Part shown: positions 15,431-24,271 of the stretch, in pieces | How positions within the stretch are numbered: position 1 is the stretch's first letter | How the letters are laid out: each line of letters starts with the position of its first letter | Source: Candidatus Eiseniibacteriota bacterium | GTDB lineage: Bacteria; Eisenbacteria; RBG-16-71-46 | Reading direction: 5' to 3' | DNA: 38,754 bases | NCBI GenBank assembly: GCA_016215625.1 | Contig: JACRIW010000079.1 | Coordinates: 1 to 38,754 of the forward strand | The notes under the pieces: generated by a model | Databases searched by the model: none | What the model was told of the DNA's origin: nothing | What the model saw: only the letters and a program-made list of their open reading frames with translations | Made by a program: the position numbers and the translations under genes

Positions 15431-16551
15431 GAAAGCTCCACCCGGCTCGAGTCACCCAGCATGAGCCGGTGCGCCCGCGGGCGCACGTCGCTGGCGGTCA
15501 CGACCACGTCGCGGCCGATCAGGCTCGACTCGATGCGGCTGTCGATGTCGCGAATCTCGCTCCGGTCGAGCACGATCGAGTGCTCGACCTCGCAGCGCTC
15601 GAGCTTCACGCCGTCGGCGAGCGCGGTGAACGGCCCGACGTAGGCGTCGGAGATGCGCGCGTCCGAGCCGATGATGAGCGGCCCGCGCAGGTGCGAGCGC
15701 TCGACGACCGTGCCCGGCCCGATTTCGACCGCGCCTTCGATCACCGTCGCGGAATCCACGGTGCCCTCGATGCGGCGCTCGAGATCGGCGAGCACGATGC
15801 GGTTGGCCTCGAGCAGGTCCTCGACGCGGCCCGTGTCCTTCCACCAGCCGCGGATCACGTGCGAGCGCACGTTCCGGCCCGTGGTGATCATGTGCTGGAT
15901 CGCGTCGGTGATCTCGAGCTCGCCGCGCGCCGACGGCTTGATGGCGCGCACGGCGTCGAAGATGGACGACGTGAACAGGTACACACCGACGAGCGCGAGG
16001 TCGCTCTTGGGCTGCTTCGGCTTTTCCTCGAGGCGCACGACGCGCTCGCCCTGCAGTTCGGCGACGCCGAACTCCCAAGGGCGCGCGACCTGCGCGAGCA
16101 GGATCTGCGCGTCGGGCTTCTCGGCCTCGAACTCGCGGACGAAGTGCGTGATGCCGTCCTTGATGAGGTTGTCGCCGAGGTACATGACGAACGAATCGCC
16201 CGCCATGAACTCCTCGGAGATCTTCACCGCGTGCGCGAGGCCGAGCGGCGCCTCCTGCTCGATGTACGTGACCTTCAGCCCGAAGCGCGAGCCGTCGCCG
16301 ACGGCGGCGCGGATCTCGGCCTGCGAGTTCACGAGCACGGTGATCATCTCGCCCGTGCGGTGATCGGGCTGCAGCATCTCGCGCGGGTCGCTCACGATGA
16401 TGCCGACTTCCTTGATCCCGGCGGCGGCGATGGACTCGAGCCCGAAGTCGAGCACGGGCTTGTTCGCGACCGGCACGAGCTGCTTGGCGCGCGTGTGCGT
16501 GATGGGACGCAGCCGGGTGCCGCGTCCGCCCGCGAGAACGAGTGCCTTCAC
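15427..16551 (-). CDS. rfbA: glucose-1-phosphate thymidylyltransferase, long form (RmlA-like with left-handed beta-helix)
   Basis: A 374-residue protein starting at GTG 16551 behind GAGGAGG. The N-terminal nucleotidyltransferase domain (1-235) has KALVLAGGRGTRLRPITHTR, KQLVPVANKPVL, VMYLGDNLIKDGI, WEFGVAELQGERVVRLEEKP and WWKDTGRVEDLLEAN. The C-terminal part (about 250-355) is a hexapeptide-repeat helix (VIEGAVEIGPGTVVERSHLRG). This long RmlA type is known from antibiotic and glycan deoxysugar clusters and lacks the allosteric site of short RmlA; the uridylyl form is a weaker alternative. Its start overlaps the stop of the 28-residue ORF by 4 nt. Confidence 0.9.
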   Translation of the reverse strand: MKALVLAGGRGTRLRPITHTRAKQLVPVANKPVLDFGLESIAAAGIKEVGIIVSDPREMLQPDHRTGEMITVLVNSQAEIRAAVGDGSRFGLKVTYIEQEAPLGLAHAVKISEEFMAGDSFVMYLGDNLIKDGITHFVREFEAEKPDAQILLAQVARPWEFGVAELQGERVVRLEEKPKQPKSDLALVGVYLFTSSIFDAVRAIKPSARGELEITDAIQHMITTGRNVRSHVIRGWWKDTGRVEDLLEANRIVLADLERRIEGTVDSATVIEGAVEIGPGTVVERSHLRGPLIIGSDARISDAYVGPFTALADGVKLERCEVEHSIVLDRSEIRDIDSRIESSLIGRDVVVTASDVRPRAHRLMLGDSSRVELS

Positions 16552-16634
16552 TCCAACCTCCTCAGGAACACGAGGAACCCGCCGATCAGGAACAGTCCGA
16601 GAACGATGAGGAACGCCAGCTCGAGCCAGCCCAT
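16548..16634 (-). CDS. 28-residue single-pass membrane peptide between alaS and rmlA
   Basis: Translated by hand: ATG 16634 to TGA 16548, giving MGWLELAFLIVLGLFLIGGF and then a short basic end (LVFLRRLE). It starts 6 nt after the alaS stop and its TGA overlaps the GTG of rmlA (GTGA). The internal AGGAGGT that serves rmlA lies inside its last codons. One uncharged helix of about 21 residues with a cytoplasmic Arg-Arg end is typical of small membrane proteins. It has no strong ribosome site of its own and would rely on coupling to alaS. Function unknown; it could be a coupling device only. Confidence 0.5.
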   Translation of the reverse strand: MGWLELAFLIVLGLFLIGGFLVFLRRLE

Positions 16635-16640
16635 GCGTGC

Positions 16641-19355
16641 CTATGCGCCGAGACCCGCGACGAGCCGCTTGCGCGCCTCGTCGAGCGCCTCGGAGAGCTT
16701 GCTCGCGTCCTTGCCGCCGGCGAGCGCGAGGTTCGGCTTGCCGCCGCCCGAGCCGCCGGTGACCTTCGCCACTTCGCGCACGAGTTCGTCCGCGCGCAGT
16801 TTCTTCGCCGCGACGAGGTCGTCCGAGACGACCGCGAGGAACGTCAGCTTGCCGTCGCCCTGGATCGAGACCACCGCGGCGCCGGTGCCGAGCGCGTCGC
16901 GCAGCACGTTGGCCGCCTCGCGCGCCGCGACCGGGTCGGTGCCCTGCGGCAGTTCGGCCACGATCCAGCGGCCGCCGGGCGCGGAGGCCGCGCTCTCGCC
17001 GAGCTTCCGGAACGTGGTCTCGAGCATCGCCTTGCCCGCCTCGGCCTGCGCCTTCTTCAGCGCCGTCACCTCGGACTTGAGCTTCTCGATCTGCGCCGGG
17101 ACCTGGTCCACCGCCGACTGCAGCACGGACGCCGCCTGCTGCAGCAGCGCCTGCTGGCCGCGCAGGTACGCGAGCGCCTCGGTGCCGCACAGCGCCTCGA
17201 CGCGGCGCACGCCGCTCGCGATCGCCGACTCGCCCGTGAGCACGAACGTGCCGATGTCGCCGGTGCGCGCCACGTGCGTGCCGCCGCAGAGCTCGCGGCT
17301 CGGCTCGATGCCCGCGTCGCCCACGCCGTCCACCGTGACCATGCGCACCTCGGCGCCGTACTTCTCGCCGAACAGCGCCATCGCGCCCTGCGCCTTGGCC
17401 TCGTCGATCGGCATGACGCGCCAGCTCACCTCGCGGTTCGCGAGCACCCACGCGTTCACGCGCGACTCGATCGCGGCGAGCTGCGTGTCCGACGGCGACT
17501 CGAAGTGCGCGTAGTCGAAGCGCAGGCGGTCGGGCGCCACCATCGAGCCGGCCTGATGGACGTGCGTGCCGAGTGTGTGTCGCAGCGCCGCGTGCAGCAG
17601 GTGCGTCGCCGTGTGGTGGCGGTTGGTGGGCGCACGGTGCGCCGGGTCCACGAGCGCCGACAGCTGGCTCGAGGCCGAGGCCGCGAGCAACGCCGCGCGG
17701 TCGCCCGTCGCGAACTTCACACGGTGCACGATCGCGTCGTCTTCCTTGTACACGGCCGTCAGCTCGGCGACGACGCCGTTTCCGCGCAGCGAGCCACGGT
17801 CGGACACCTGGCCGCCGGACTCCGCGTAGCACGGCGTGCGGTCGAGCACGACCTCGAGCTGGTCGCCGCGCTCGCGCCAGCGGCGCACGACGACGCCGTC
17901 TTCGGCGAGCTTCTCGTAGCCGAGGAAGCGGCTGTCGGCGTCGGTCGAGACGACCGTCCACGGCGCGCGCTTCTCGTCACCGTCCTTCGCGAACTTGCTC
18001 GCCGCGCGCGCGCGGGCGCGCTGCTCGTCCATCGCCTTCTCGAAGCCGTCCTTGTCCACCGCGACGCCGCGCGAGGCCGCGATCTCCTCGGTCAGCTCGA
18101 TCGGGAACCCGTACGTGTCGTGCAGCAGGAACGCGTCGGCGCCGGCGATGCCCTTCGCGCCGCCCGAGAGCAGTTCCTCGAGGCGCGAGTTGCCCGCTTC
18201 GTACGTCTGGCCGAAGCCCGTCTCTTCCTGTTCGAGCACGCGCAGGATGCGGTCGCGGTTCTGCGCGAGTTCCTTGTAGTGGCCGCCGAACTGCGCGATC
18301 GCCTGCTCGGCGACGCGCGGCAGGAAGGCTTCCGTGAGCCCGAGGCCCTGGCGTGAGCGGCCGCGCGTCACCGCGCGGCGCAGCAGCCGGCGCAGCACGT
18401 AGCCCGCGCCTTCGTTGCCCGGCAGCGCGCCTTCGGAGATCGCGAACGAGAGCGCGCGCACGTGGTCGGCGATGATGCGCGCGTCGCGCACGGCCGACTT
18501 CGGGTCGGAGATCTTCTTCGCGTGGCCCATCACCGCGTCCACGAGCGGCGCGAACAGGTCGGTCTCGAAGATCGTGTTCTTGCCCTGCAGGATGAGCGCG
18601 AGGCGCTCGATGCCCATGCCCGTGTCGATGCCCGGGTTCGGGAGCAGGTCGAGCTTGCCGTCCGGCTGCGCGTCGAACTGCGGGAACACGAGGTTCCAGA
18701 ACTCCATGAAGCGGTCGCCGGCGTCGCCCGCGCTCTCGCCCCAGAAGGCGCCGTCGGGCAGGTAGTCGGGACGCTTCTCGCCGAGGTCGAAGTAGATCTC
18801 GGAGCACGGTCCGCACGCACCGGCGCCGCCGGCCGGGCCCCAGAAGTTGTCCTTGCGGCCGAGCGCGACGAGGTGATCGGGCGAGAGCCCGAGCTTCACC
18901 CACAGCGCCGCGGCTTCGTCGTCGCGCGGCACGCCCGGCTCGCCGCCGAAGATCGAGACGAACAGCCGCTCCTTGGGCAGGCCGAGCGTCTTCGTCACGA
19001 ACTCCCACGCGAGCGCGGTCGCCTCTTCCTTGAAGTAGGCGCCCTTCGCCTTCGGGCCGAACGAGAAGTTGCCGAGCATCTCGAAGAACGTGTCGTGGCG
19101 CGGCGTGAGACCGACGTTGTCGAGGTCGGTGAGGCGCAGGCACTTCTGCACGCTCGTCGCGCGCGTGTACGGCACGTCGCCGGTCGCCGAGTAGTACGGC
19201 TTGAACTGCACCATGCCGGCCGTCGTGAACATGAGCGTCGGGTCGCCGTGCGGCACGAGCGGGCTCGACGGCACCTCGGTGTGCCCGTTGCGGACGAAGA
19301 AGTCGAGGAAGGCGCGACGCAGGTCGGCGCCGGTCTTGAGCGTGGCGTTGGACAT
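16641..19355 (-). CDS. alaS: alanine-tRNA ligase
   Basis: A 904-residue protein with the start at ATG 19355 behind GGGGAG. The class II catalytic domain (1-240) has FFVRNGHTEVPSSPLVPHGD, MFTTAGMVQFKPYY, TPRHDTFFEMLGNFSFG and CGPCSEIYFD. The tRNA-recognition helices follow. The editing domain has the zinc motif HHTATHLLHAAL (about 568-579) and CGGTHVARTGDIG (about 668-680), so mischarged Ser or Gly is expected to be cleared. The coiled C-Ala region ends the protein. All domains are present. It heads an overlapping gene chain to ispE. Confidence 0.97.
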   Translation of the reverse strand: MSNATLKTGADLRRAFLDFFVRNGHTEVPSSPLVPHGDPTLMFTTAGMVQFKPYYSATGDVPYTRATSVQKCLRLTDLDNVGLTPRHDTFFEMLGNFSFGPKAKGAYFKEEATALAWEFVTKTLGLPKERLFVSIFGGEPGVPRDDEAAALWVKLGLSPDHLVALGRKDNFWGPAGGAGACGPCSEIYFDLGEKRPDYLPDGAFWGESAGDAGDRFMEFWNLVFPQFDAQPDGKLDLLPNPGIDTGMGIERLALILQGKNTIFETDLFAPLVDAVMGHAKKISDPKSAVRDARIIADHVRALSFAISEGALPGNEGAGYVLRRLLRRAVTRGRSRQGLGLTEAFLPRVAEQAIAQFGGHYKELAQNRDRILRVLEQEETGFGQTYEAGNSRLEELLSGGAKGIAGADAFLLHDTYGFPIELTEEIAASRGVAVDKDGFEKAMDEQRARARAASKFAKDGDEKRAPWTVVSTDADSRFLGYEKLAEDGVVVRRWRERGDQLEVVLDRTPCYAESGGQVSDRGSLRGNGVVAELTAVYKEDDAIVHRVKFATGDRAALLAASASSQLSALVDPAHRAPTNRHHTATHLLHAALRHTLGTHVHQAGSMVAPDRLRFDYAHFESPSDTQLAAIESRVNAWVLANREVSWRVMPIDEAKAQGAMALFGEKYGAEVRMVTVDGVGDAGIEPSRELCGGTHVARTGDIGTFVLTGESAIASGVRRVEALCGTEALAYLRGQQALLQQAASVLQSAVDQVPAQIEKLKSEVTALKKAQAEAGKAMLETTFRKLGESAASAPGGRWIVAELPQGTDPVAAREAANVLRDALGTGAAVVSIQGDGKLTFLAVVSDDLVAAKKLRADELVREVAKVTGGSGGGKPNLALAGGKDASKLSEALDEARKRLVAGLGA

Positions 19356-19439
19356 CCGAACTCCCCGGGCAGGTTCGGGCCACGGCGGCGCCGAGGGCGG
19401 CGCGGCCGGGCCGGTCATGAGCGGATTGCAGGCCGCGGG

Positions 19440-19469
19440 AGGATAGCCGAAAGCGAGGGGAGAAGTCAG
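19440..19469 (-). promoter_or_regulatory. candidate promoter of the alaS-ispE gene chain
   Basis: On the minus strand CTGACT (19464-19469, 4 of 6 to TTGACA) and TATCCT (19440-19445, 4 of 6 to TATAAT) are 18 nt apart, about 85 nt before the alaS start. Immediately upstream is a 9-bp inverted repeat (CGGCGGGCG 19474-19482, CGCCCGCCG 19518-19526) that begins right after the beta-barrel stop and may end the cytochrome operon transcript. Confidence 0.4.
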
Positions 19470-19473
19470 CGGG

Positions 19474-19526
19474 CGGCGGGCGACGCGGGCCGGTGCCGGG
19501 GTCCGGCGAGAGCGCCGCGCCCGCCG
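19474..19526 (-). terminator. inverted repeat after the beta-barrel gene
   Basis: CGGCGGGCG and CGCCCGCCG are perfect 9-bp complements with a 35-nt loop, starting at the base after the beta-barrel stop codon. There is no T run, so intrinsic termination is doubtful. The position at the operon end favours a 3' stabilising or factor-dependent end. Confidence 0.3.
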
Positions 19527-21446
19527 TCAGCGGAAGCGGCGCACCAGCGTGAGCGAGGCGCGGCGGTAGTCGTGCCCGGGCGAGCCGTCGCGCACGCCCG
19601 CCTCGGCCCGCGCCGTCGCCTCGAGCAGCCCGAGGCGCGCGGTGCCGTCGAGGCCGGCGCCGCGGTGGGTCACGGCTTCCGCGCCGGCGCGCGTGAAGCG
19701 CGTGCGTTCGAGCCGCGCGCTCCAGCGGAAGCGGCCGCCCGCGTTCCACTCGGTGCGCAGGCGCTGCACGGACGATCGCAGGCGCAGCCCGCCCTCGCGC
19801 CCGTCGGTGAGCGTGGCGTCGGCGAAGAGCTGCGCCGAGCCCGACAGCCGCCAGGCGAGTCCGGCGCTGCCCTCGCGATGGCGCGCCTCGACCCCGGAAA
19901 GCGCACGCCAGCGCGCGCTGGCCGCGAGATCGAGCCGCGCCGGCCCGCGCGGCAGGCTCGCGCTCGCCTGCGCGAGTTCCTCGCGCGAACCCAGCCGCGC
20001 CGCACCGCGGTCGACGGGCGAATCCGTGGCCCGCGTGCGACGGTCCTCGGCGCGCAGCGAGAAGCCGCGCCAGTCGGCGGTCCACGCCGCGTCGGAACGC
20101 ACCGCACGCCGGCCGGGCGTGCCGGGCGGCGTGGCCTCGTAGCTCACGCGCACGCGGTCGCCCGGCGCGAGCCGGCCACCGAAGGGCACGATCACCTGCA
20201 GGTCGAGCCCCGTGCGCAGCAGCGTGTAGTCCACGCCCTCGACGTAGCCGCTCGCGCGGTAGGCGTCGCGCAGCACGACCGTGGCGGAGTCCGCGCCTTC
20301 CACGTCGAGCGCGAACGTGCGCGACGCGGGAATGGTGTGCGCCTCGTCGGGGACCGCGACCACGGCGTCGCGCGCGCCGGTGCGGCGTTCGTGCTCGAGC
20401 GCCGCGCCGCCCTGCACGCTCATGCGCAGGCCACCGGCCCACGCGCGCTGCCACGACGCGCGCGGCCCCACGTTCCAGGCGCGGCCTTCGCGCCCGGGCG
20501 ACTCGTCGCGGCGCAGTCCACCCGCGAGGGCCCAGCCCTTGCCGTCCACGCGGCCACCGAGCTCGAACTGGTGCGAGGACGTGCGCGCCTCGCCCGCGAG
20601 CAGCGCCGCGTGCGTGTGCTCGAAGCGATAATCGCTCGCCAGCCACGACGTGTGCCGCACGTGCAGCTGCTCGTGGATGCGGCGGTCCACGATCGTCGCG
20701 CCACCGGGCGTCTGCCCCGCCCACTCGAGCCTCGTCGCGAGCCGGCTGCCGTGCCCCCAGGGCAGCGCGTGATCGAACGTCGTCCAGCGCGTGCGCACGT
20801 CGTCGCGCGTGGCGGCGACCTGCTCGCGCACTTCGCGGTGCATGAAGCGCGTGCGGCTGCTCTCGAGCCACGCTTCGCTCGTGCGGCGCCGCAGCTCGCG
20901 CTGCAGTTCGGGCGCGAGCGCCGTGGAGACCCAGCGGTCGTCGCTCCATTCGTCGCGTGCGGACGCGCCGAGCGCGGCGAAACCCGGCCGCAGCTCGAAG
21001 CGCCCTTCGGTGCGGCGCGTGCGCGACTCCCGGGAGGCGTCGCCGCCGCGATCGGCGAGCACCCGGTCGCGATCGGCGGAGAACTGCGCGCGCACCCAGT
21101 GGCGCGGCTGCGTGCTCGCCACGAACTGGTGCGCGAACGCATCGGTGCTCAGGTCCGCCCCGGAGGCGTTGCCGCCGCTGCGCACGAAACTCGGGCGCGC
21201 GGTCCAGTTCCAGGTCAGCCAGCGTCCCTCGGGCAGCTGTCCCGCGACCGAGCCCGAGAGCCACCCGCGCATCGCGGTCTCGCGCACGAAGGGCCGAGCC
21301 GTCGAACGGCCCTCCGACGTCTCGGCCCGCACGCCCACCTCACCCGTTCCACCCCACCCGGCCAGCGTCCCCGACGCCGCCCGTGCCGCCGGCGCCGTGC
21401 ACGCGAGCAGGGCGAGCCCCGCGCACCACAGGTTCCGGCGTTTCAC
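19527..21446 (-). CDS. predicted outer-membrane beta-barrel protein of the multiheme cytochrome operon
   Basis: A 639-residue exported protein with a signal peptide (VKRRNLWCAGLALLACTAPA). The rest has alternating polar and hydrophobic short strands rich in Arg, Trp, Ala, Gly and Ser, for example WLTWNWTARPSFVRSG, SHQFELGGRVDGKGWALAGG and RFRWSARLERTRFTRAG. It ends in SLTLVRRFR, a barrel-like final strand though without a terminal Phe. Around residues 400-460 a non-barrel segment reads like a small beta-sandwich insertion (SATVVLRDAYRASGYVEGVD). The length is near that of MtrB/PioB-type porins, but no CXXC typical of MtrB was found. The start is GTG 21446 (AGGAG 8 nt upstream); GTG 21452, overlapping the previous stop, is possible. 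It is last in an operon with four c-type cytochromes and may sheath the hexaheme lipoprotein. Confidence 0.6.
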   Translation of the reverse strand: MKRRNLWCAGLALLACTAPAARAASGTLAGWGGTGEVGVRAETSEGRSTARPFVRETAMRGWLSGSVAGQLPEGRWLTWNWTARPSFVRSGGNASGADLSTDAFAHQFVASTQPRHWVRAQFSADRDRVLADRGGDASRESRTRRTEGRFELRPGFAALGASARDEWSDDRWVSTALAPELQRELRRRTSEAWLESSRTRFMHREVREQVAATRDDVRTRWTTFDHALPWGHGSRLATRLEWAGQTPGGATIVDRRIHEQLHVRHTSWLASDYRFEHTHAALLAGEARTSSHQFELGGRVDGKGWALAGGLRRDESPGREGRAWNVGPRASWQRAWAGGLRMSVQGGAALEHERRTGARDAVVAVPDEAHTIPASRTFALDVEGADSATVVLRDAYRASGYVEGVDYTLLRTGLDLQVIVPFGGRLAPGDRVRVSYEATPPGTPGRRAVRSDAAWTADWRGFSLRAEDRRTRATDSPVDRGAARLGSREELAQASASLPRGPARLDLAASARWRALSGVEARHREGSAGLAWRLSGSAQLFADATLTDGREGGLRLRSSVQRLRTEWNAGGRFRWSARLERTRFTRAGAEAVTHRGAGLDGTARLGLLEATARAEAGVRDGSPGHDYRRASLTLVRRFR

Positions 21447-21448
21447 GC

Positions 21449-22357
21449 TCACTGCTCCTGGAACAACGTCGAGTCCACGATCACGGGATCGGGCACGAAC
21501 GCGGGCGGCTCCCGGTGGCAGCGCTCGCAGTTGCCGAAGCCCGCGCGGAACGCGGTCCTGCCGTCGTGGCAGCGGCCGCACGCCTGTCCCGCGGTGATGT
21601 CCTTCATCGTGACGCGATTGGCGCCCGCCCGCGGCTCGAAGATCTCCATGTGACACACGCGGCACTGGTAGCGGATGCGGTGCACCCAGTGCGGGAACAC
21701 GGCGCGCGGCAGCTGCTTCTCCGGCGTGTTCGGCGACATGCCCGTGCCGTCCTCGACACGGCTCATGACGACGGTCCCGAGGAGCCGCGGACGCACGCGA
21801 TGCTCGGGCAGCTTGATGCGCGCGTGGCAGCGTTCGCAGCCGGAGACGACCGGGAACGAGACCTTGCCGTGGCACTCGCCGCAGTAGCGGCCCGAGAGCA
21901 GGTCGAGCATCCGGTACTTCACGTTCCGGTAGCGGAAGATGCGCGAATGGCACTGCGCGCACGCGATGATCTGCGTGTGCGCCGAATGCGGGAACGACGC
22001 GTCGAACGACGAGTCGCGGCCCGGGAAGAAGAAGTCGAAGCCGAAGGGCGCCGGGCTGTCCTCGAACCGCCCGCCGATCGCGGGGCGCGGGCGCATGAGA
22101 CCTTCGCGCAGCGCGCGCACCCAGTCGGGGTGGCCGATCGCGTCGCGCGGCAGCATCGCGAGCACGCTGTCCGCGTTCAGCGTGCTCTCGAGCGGCGGCA
22201 GCGTTTCGTTCACCGGTTCGTGCGCCGGAAGCGCGCGCGCGGCGGCGGCCGGCGCGGCCGCGGGGCGCGGGGGCGGCAGGTCGAAGAACGCGCGCGCGGC
22301 GTTGCCGCAGCCGGCGGCGAGGAACGCGATCAGCAGCAGGGCGAGGAGTCGGCGCAC
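21449..22357 (-). CDS. hexaheme c-type cytochrome lipoprotein (two tandem c7-like triheme modules)
   Basis: A 302-residue protein with a lipoprotein signal (lipobox LAAGC, Cys17) and an Ala/Pro-rich spacer (25-60). Six CXXCH heme sites are visible: 133-137, 159-163, 174-178, 232-236, 260-264 and 277-281. They form two sets of three with matching spacing. Each set is preceded by FPHxxH (SFPHSAHT at 121, VFPHWVHR at 220), which supplies distal histidines as in cytochrome c7/c3 families. The start is GTG 22357, one base after the previous stop. Location just before the beta-barrel gene suggests it hands electrons to or through the barrel; it would be anchored in a membrane facing the periplasm or cell surface. 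Confidence 0.88.
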   Translation of the reverse strand: MRRLLALLLIAFLAAGCGNAARAFFDLPPPRPAAAPAAAARALPAHEPVNETLPPLESTLNADSVLAMLPRDAIGHPDWVRALREGLMRPRPAIGGRFEDSPAPFGFDFFFPGRDSSFDASFPHSAHTQIIACAQCHSRIFRYRNVKYRMLDLLSGRYCGECHGKVSFPVVSGCERCHARIKLPEHRVRPRLLGTVVMSRVEDGTGMSPNTPEKQLPRAVFPHWVHRIRYQCRVCHMEIFEPRAGANRVTMKDITAGQACGRCHDGRTAFRAGFGNCERCHREPPAFVPDPVIVDSTLFQEQ

Positions 22358-22358
22358 G

Positions 22359-23045
22359 TCACTTGATGTGACAGGTCAGGCAGAGGCTGCTGCCCGCGTT
22401 CGAAATGCGCAGGAACGGACGGTTCGCCGCGGTGTGCGGGTTGTGGCAGCTGCCGCACTGCACCTTGCCGCCGTACAGCTGCAGTCCCGCCGCGTGCACC
22501 GACGCCGCCGAACGGAAGTACGTGTCCGCGGTCGGGTCGTAGGTCACCGAGACGGGATGGTCGTTGCGCAGGTCGGTGCCGAGGTTGGGCAGGATGTTCG
22601 ACGGCATGTGCGTGCCGACCGCGGCGCCGCCGGTGTAGCTGTTCGGCGTGTTCACGATCACGTCGAGACCGACGGTGCCGTCGTGGCACGACAGGCACGC
22701 GAGCGACACGCCCGTCGGCTGCGAGTCGACGGTCATGTTGATCGTCGAGCTGTGGCCCGAGTCGTACATCTGGTACGAGGCCACCGAGAAGTTGCGGTTC
22801 CACAGCGGCGCCGACGTCTGCCCGCCGTGCGGCGTGTGGCAGTAGACGCACACTTCGCCGTAGTTGCGCAGCGCGCCCGGGCCGTAACGGTCGGACGACG
22901 CGGCGTACGAGAGGTTGTGCAGCGTCTCGACGACCGACGTGCCGTTCGGCCAGGCGCCCGGCGCCTGCGCGCGGACGACCGGAACGGCGAGGACGAGCAG
23001 GACCGCGACTCCCGCGGCGGCGGCGATGCGAATCGAGTGCTTCAT
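22359..23045 (-). CDS. tetraheme c-type cytochrome (doubled CXXCH type)
   Basis: A 228-residue secreted protein with a signal peptide (1-26, ending VRA-QA). Heme sites are CVYCH 66-70, CLSCH 117-121, CGSCH 197-201 and CLTCH 222-226. Conserved surroundings are NYGEVCVYCHTPHGG, APLWNRNFS, ACLSCHDGTVGLD, DHPVSVTYDP and CGSCHNPHTAANRPFLRI. It is a paralog of the pentaheme protein encoded at 24272, lacking that protein's third heme site. The family is common in metal- and nitrogen-cycling bacteria, but its redox partner is not known. It lies between the NHL protein (49 bp) and the hexaheme lipoprotein (1 bp). Confidence 0.9.
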   Translation of the reverse strand: MKHSIRIAAAAGVAVLLVLAVPVVRAQAPGAWPNGTSVVETLHNLSYAASSDRYGPGALRNYGEVCVYCHTPHGGQTSAPLWNRNFSVASYQMYDSGHSSTINMTVDSQPTGVSLACLSCHDGTVGLDVIVNTPNSYTGGAAVGTHMPSNILPNLGTDLRNDHPVSVTYDPTADTYFRSAASVHAAGLQLYGGKVQCGSCHNPHTAANRPFLRISNAGSSLCLTCHIK

Positions 23046-23094
23046 GGGGCCTTCCTCCTTCCGGCGCGTCCGCGGCGTGCGGACGCCCCGTGTG

Positions 23095-24267
23095 TCAGCG
23101 AGCCGGGGACGGCTCGCCGTGGTTCATGAGCGCGAACATCTGCACGCGGGCGTTGTAGCGGTCCGCGACGTACACGTGACCCTTGCGGTCGATCCACAGC
23201 CCGAGCGGCAGGTAGAGCTGCCCGGGGCCGGTGCCGAGCTGCCCGAACGTGAGCAGCAGCTGCCCGGCCGGATCGAAGACCTGCACGTTGTTGAAGGCGG
23301 CGTCGACCACGTAGACGTTGCCGCTCGGATCGAGCGCGATGCCCTTCGGGCGCGCGAACGCGCCGGGCGTGTCGCCCATGTGCCCGAACGTGCGCACGAA
23401 CGCGCCGTCGCGCGAGAACACCTGCACGCGATCGTTGAGCCCGTCGCTCACGAACAGCTCGCCGCTCGCGGACACGGCGACGCCGCACGGATACAGGAAC
23501 TCGCCCGGCTCGCCGCCGCGGTTCTCGCGCACGTCGCGCGATCCGGCCGCCGAGCGGTGCACGTCGGCGAGCGAGCGTTCGGAGGCGTTCGCGGGCTTCT
23601 CGGCCTCGACGACCTTCGAGTGCGCGTCGCCGTCCGTGCGGCCGAGCGTGCGCACGAGCGCGCCCGTCGAATCGAACGCGAGGATCTGGTGCAGGTAGGC
23701 GTCGGCGACCCAGGCGATTCCGGTCGTCGTGTCGACGGCGACGTCGACGGGATTGAGCAGCACGCCGCGGCCGCCGAACGCGCGCAGGAAACGTCCCTCC
23801 CGATCGATCACCACGACGCGCCGCCCGGGGGGATCGGTCACGTAGAGCCGCCCGCGGCCGTCGCCGGTCAGCCCCATCGGCTTCGCGGGCGCGCCCGCGC
23901 CCTCGATCGGCAGCGAGCGCAGGCTGCGGCGCGCACGATCGAGCACGAACACGCGGCTCTGCGCCGCGTCGGTCACGTACACGGTCGAGCTGTCGTCGGC
24001 GTAGATGTCGGTCGGGCGCACGAGCTGCTCGGCTCGCGCGGAGTTGTTGCCCGTGAAGAGACGCCTGAGCGCGCCGCCGAAACCGCCGCCCTTGTTCGAC
24101 TGCCGGCGGAGCTCTCCCGCCCAGCGCACGCGCGCGGTGTCGGGAGCGGGTGGCCAGAAGAGCCGCGCCTCGGCGTCGCGCGGTGCGGCGTGCGCGAGTG
24201 TGGCGGCGCCGGGCGTGCCGAGCGCCGCGATCGCGGCGAGGATCAGTGCGAGAAGTCGTGCGCGCAT
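23095..24267 (-). CDS. secreted NHL-repeat beta-propeller protein
   Basis: A 390-residue protein with a signal peptide (1-28). It contains about six NHL-type blades: VRPTDIYADDSSTVYVTDAA, PMGLTGDGRGRLYVTDPPG, NPVDVAVDTTTGIAWVADAY, YPCGVAVSASGELFVSDGLN, RPKGIALDPSGNVYVVDAAF and LPLGLWIDRKGHVYVADRYN. Each ends in a strand naming a variable such as RVQVFSRDG. There is no CXXCH. NHL proteins recur beside multiheme cytochromes in metal-reducing bacteria and could act as scaffold or adhesin; no enzyme motif is visible. It lies 4 bp after the pentaheme gene, so it belongs to the same transcript. Confidence 0.85.
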   Translation of the reverse strand: MRARLLALILAAIAALGTPGAATLAHAAPRDAEARLFWPPAPDTARVRWAGELRRQSNKGGGFGGALRRLFTGNNSARAEQLVRPTDIYADDSSTVYVTDAAQSRVFVLDRARRSLRSLPIEGAGAPAKPMGLTGDGRGRLYVTDPPGRRVVVIDREGRFLRAFGGRGVLLNPVDVAVDTTTGIAWVADAYLHQILAFDSTGALVRTLGRTDGDAHSKVVEAEKPANASERSLADVHRSAAGSRDVRENRGGEPGEFLYPCGVAVSASGELFVSDGLNDRVQVFSRDGAFVRTFGHMGDTPGAFARPKGIALDPSGNVYVVDAAFNNVQVFDPAGQLLLTFGQLGTGPGQLYLPLGLWIDRKGHVYVADRYNARVQMFALMNHGEPSPAR

Positions 24268-24271
24268 GCGA

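Noticed and set aside
17977-21653. Very long open frames on both strands across alaS and the barrel gene, including one of over 1000 codons on the plus strand
   Set aside because: They are Arg/Ala/Pro-rich low-complexity translations caused by high GC, and they overlap alaS, whose motifs are unambiguous.
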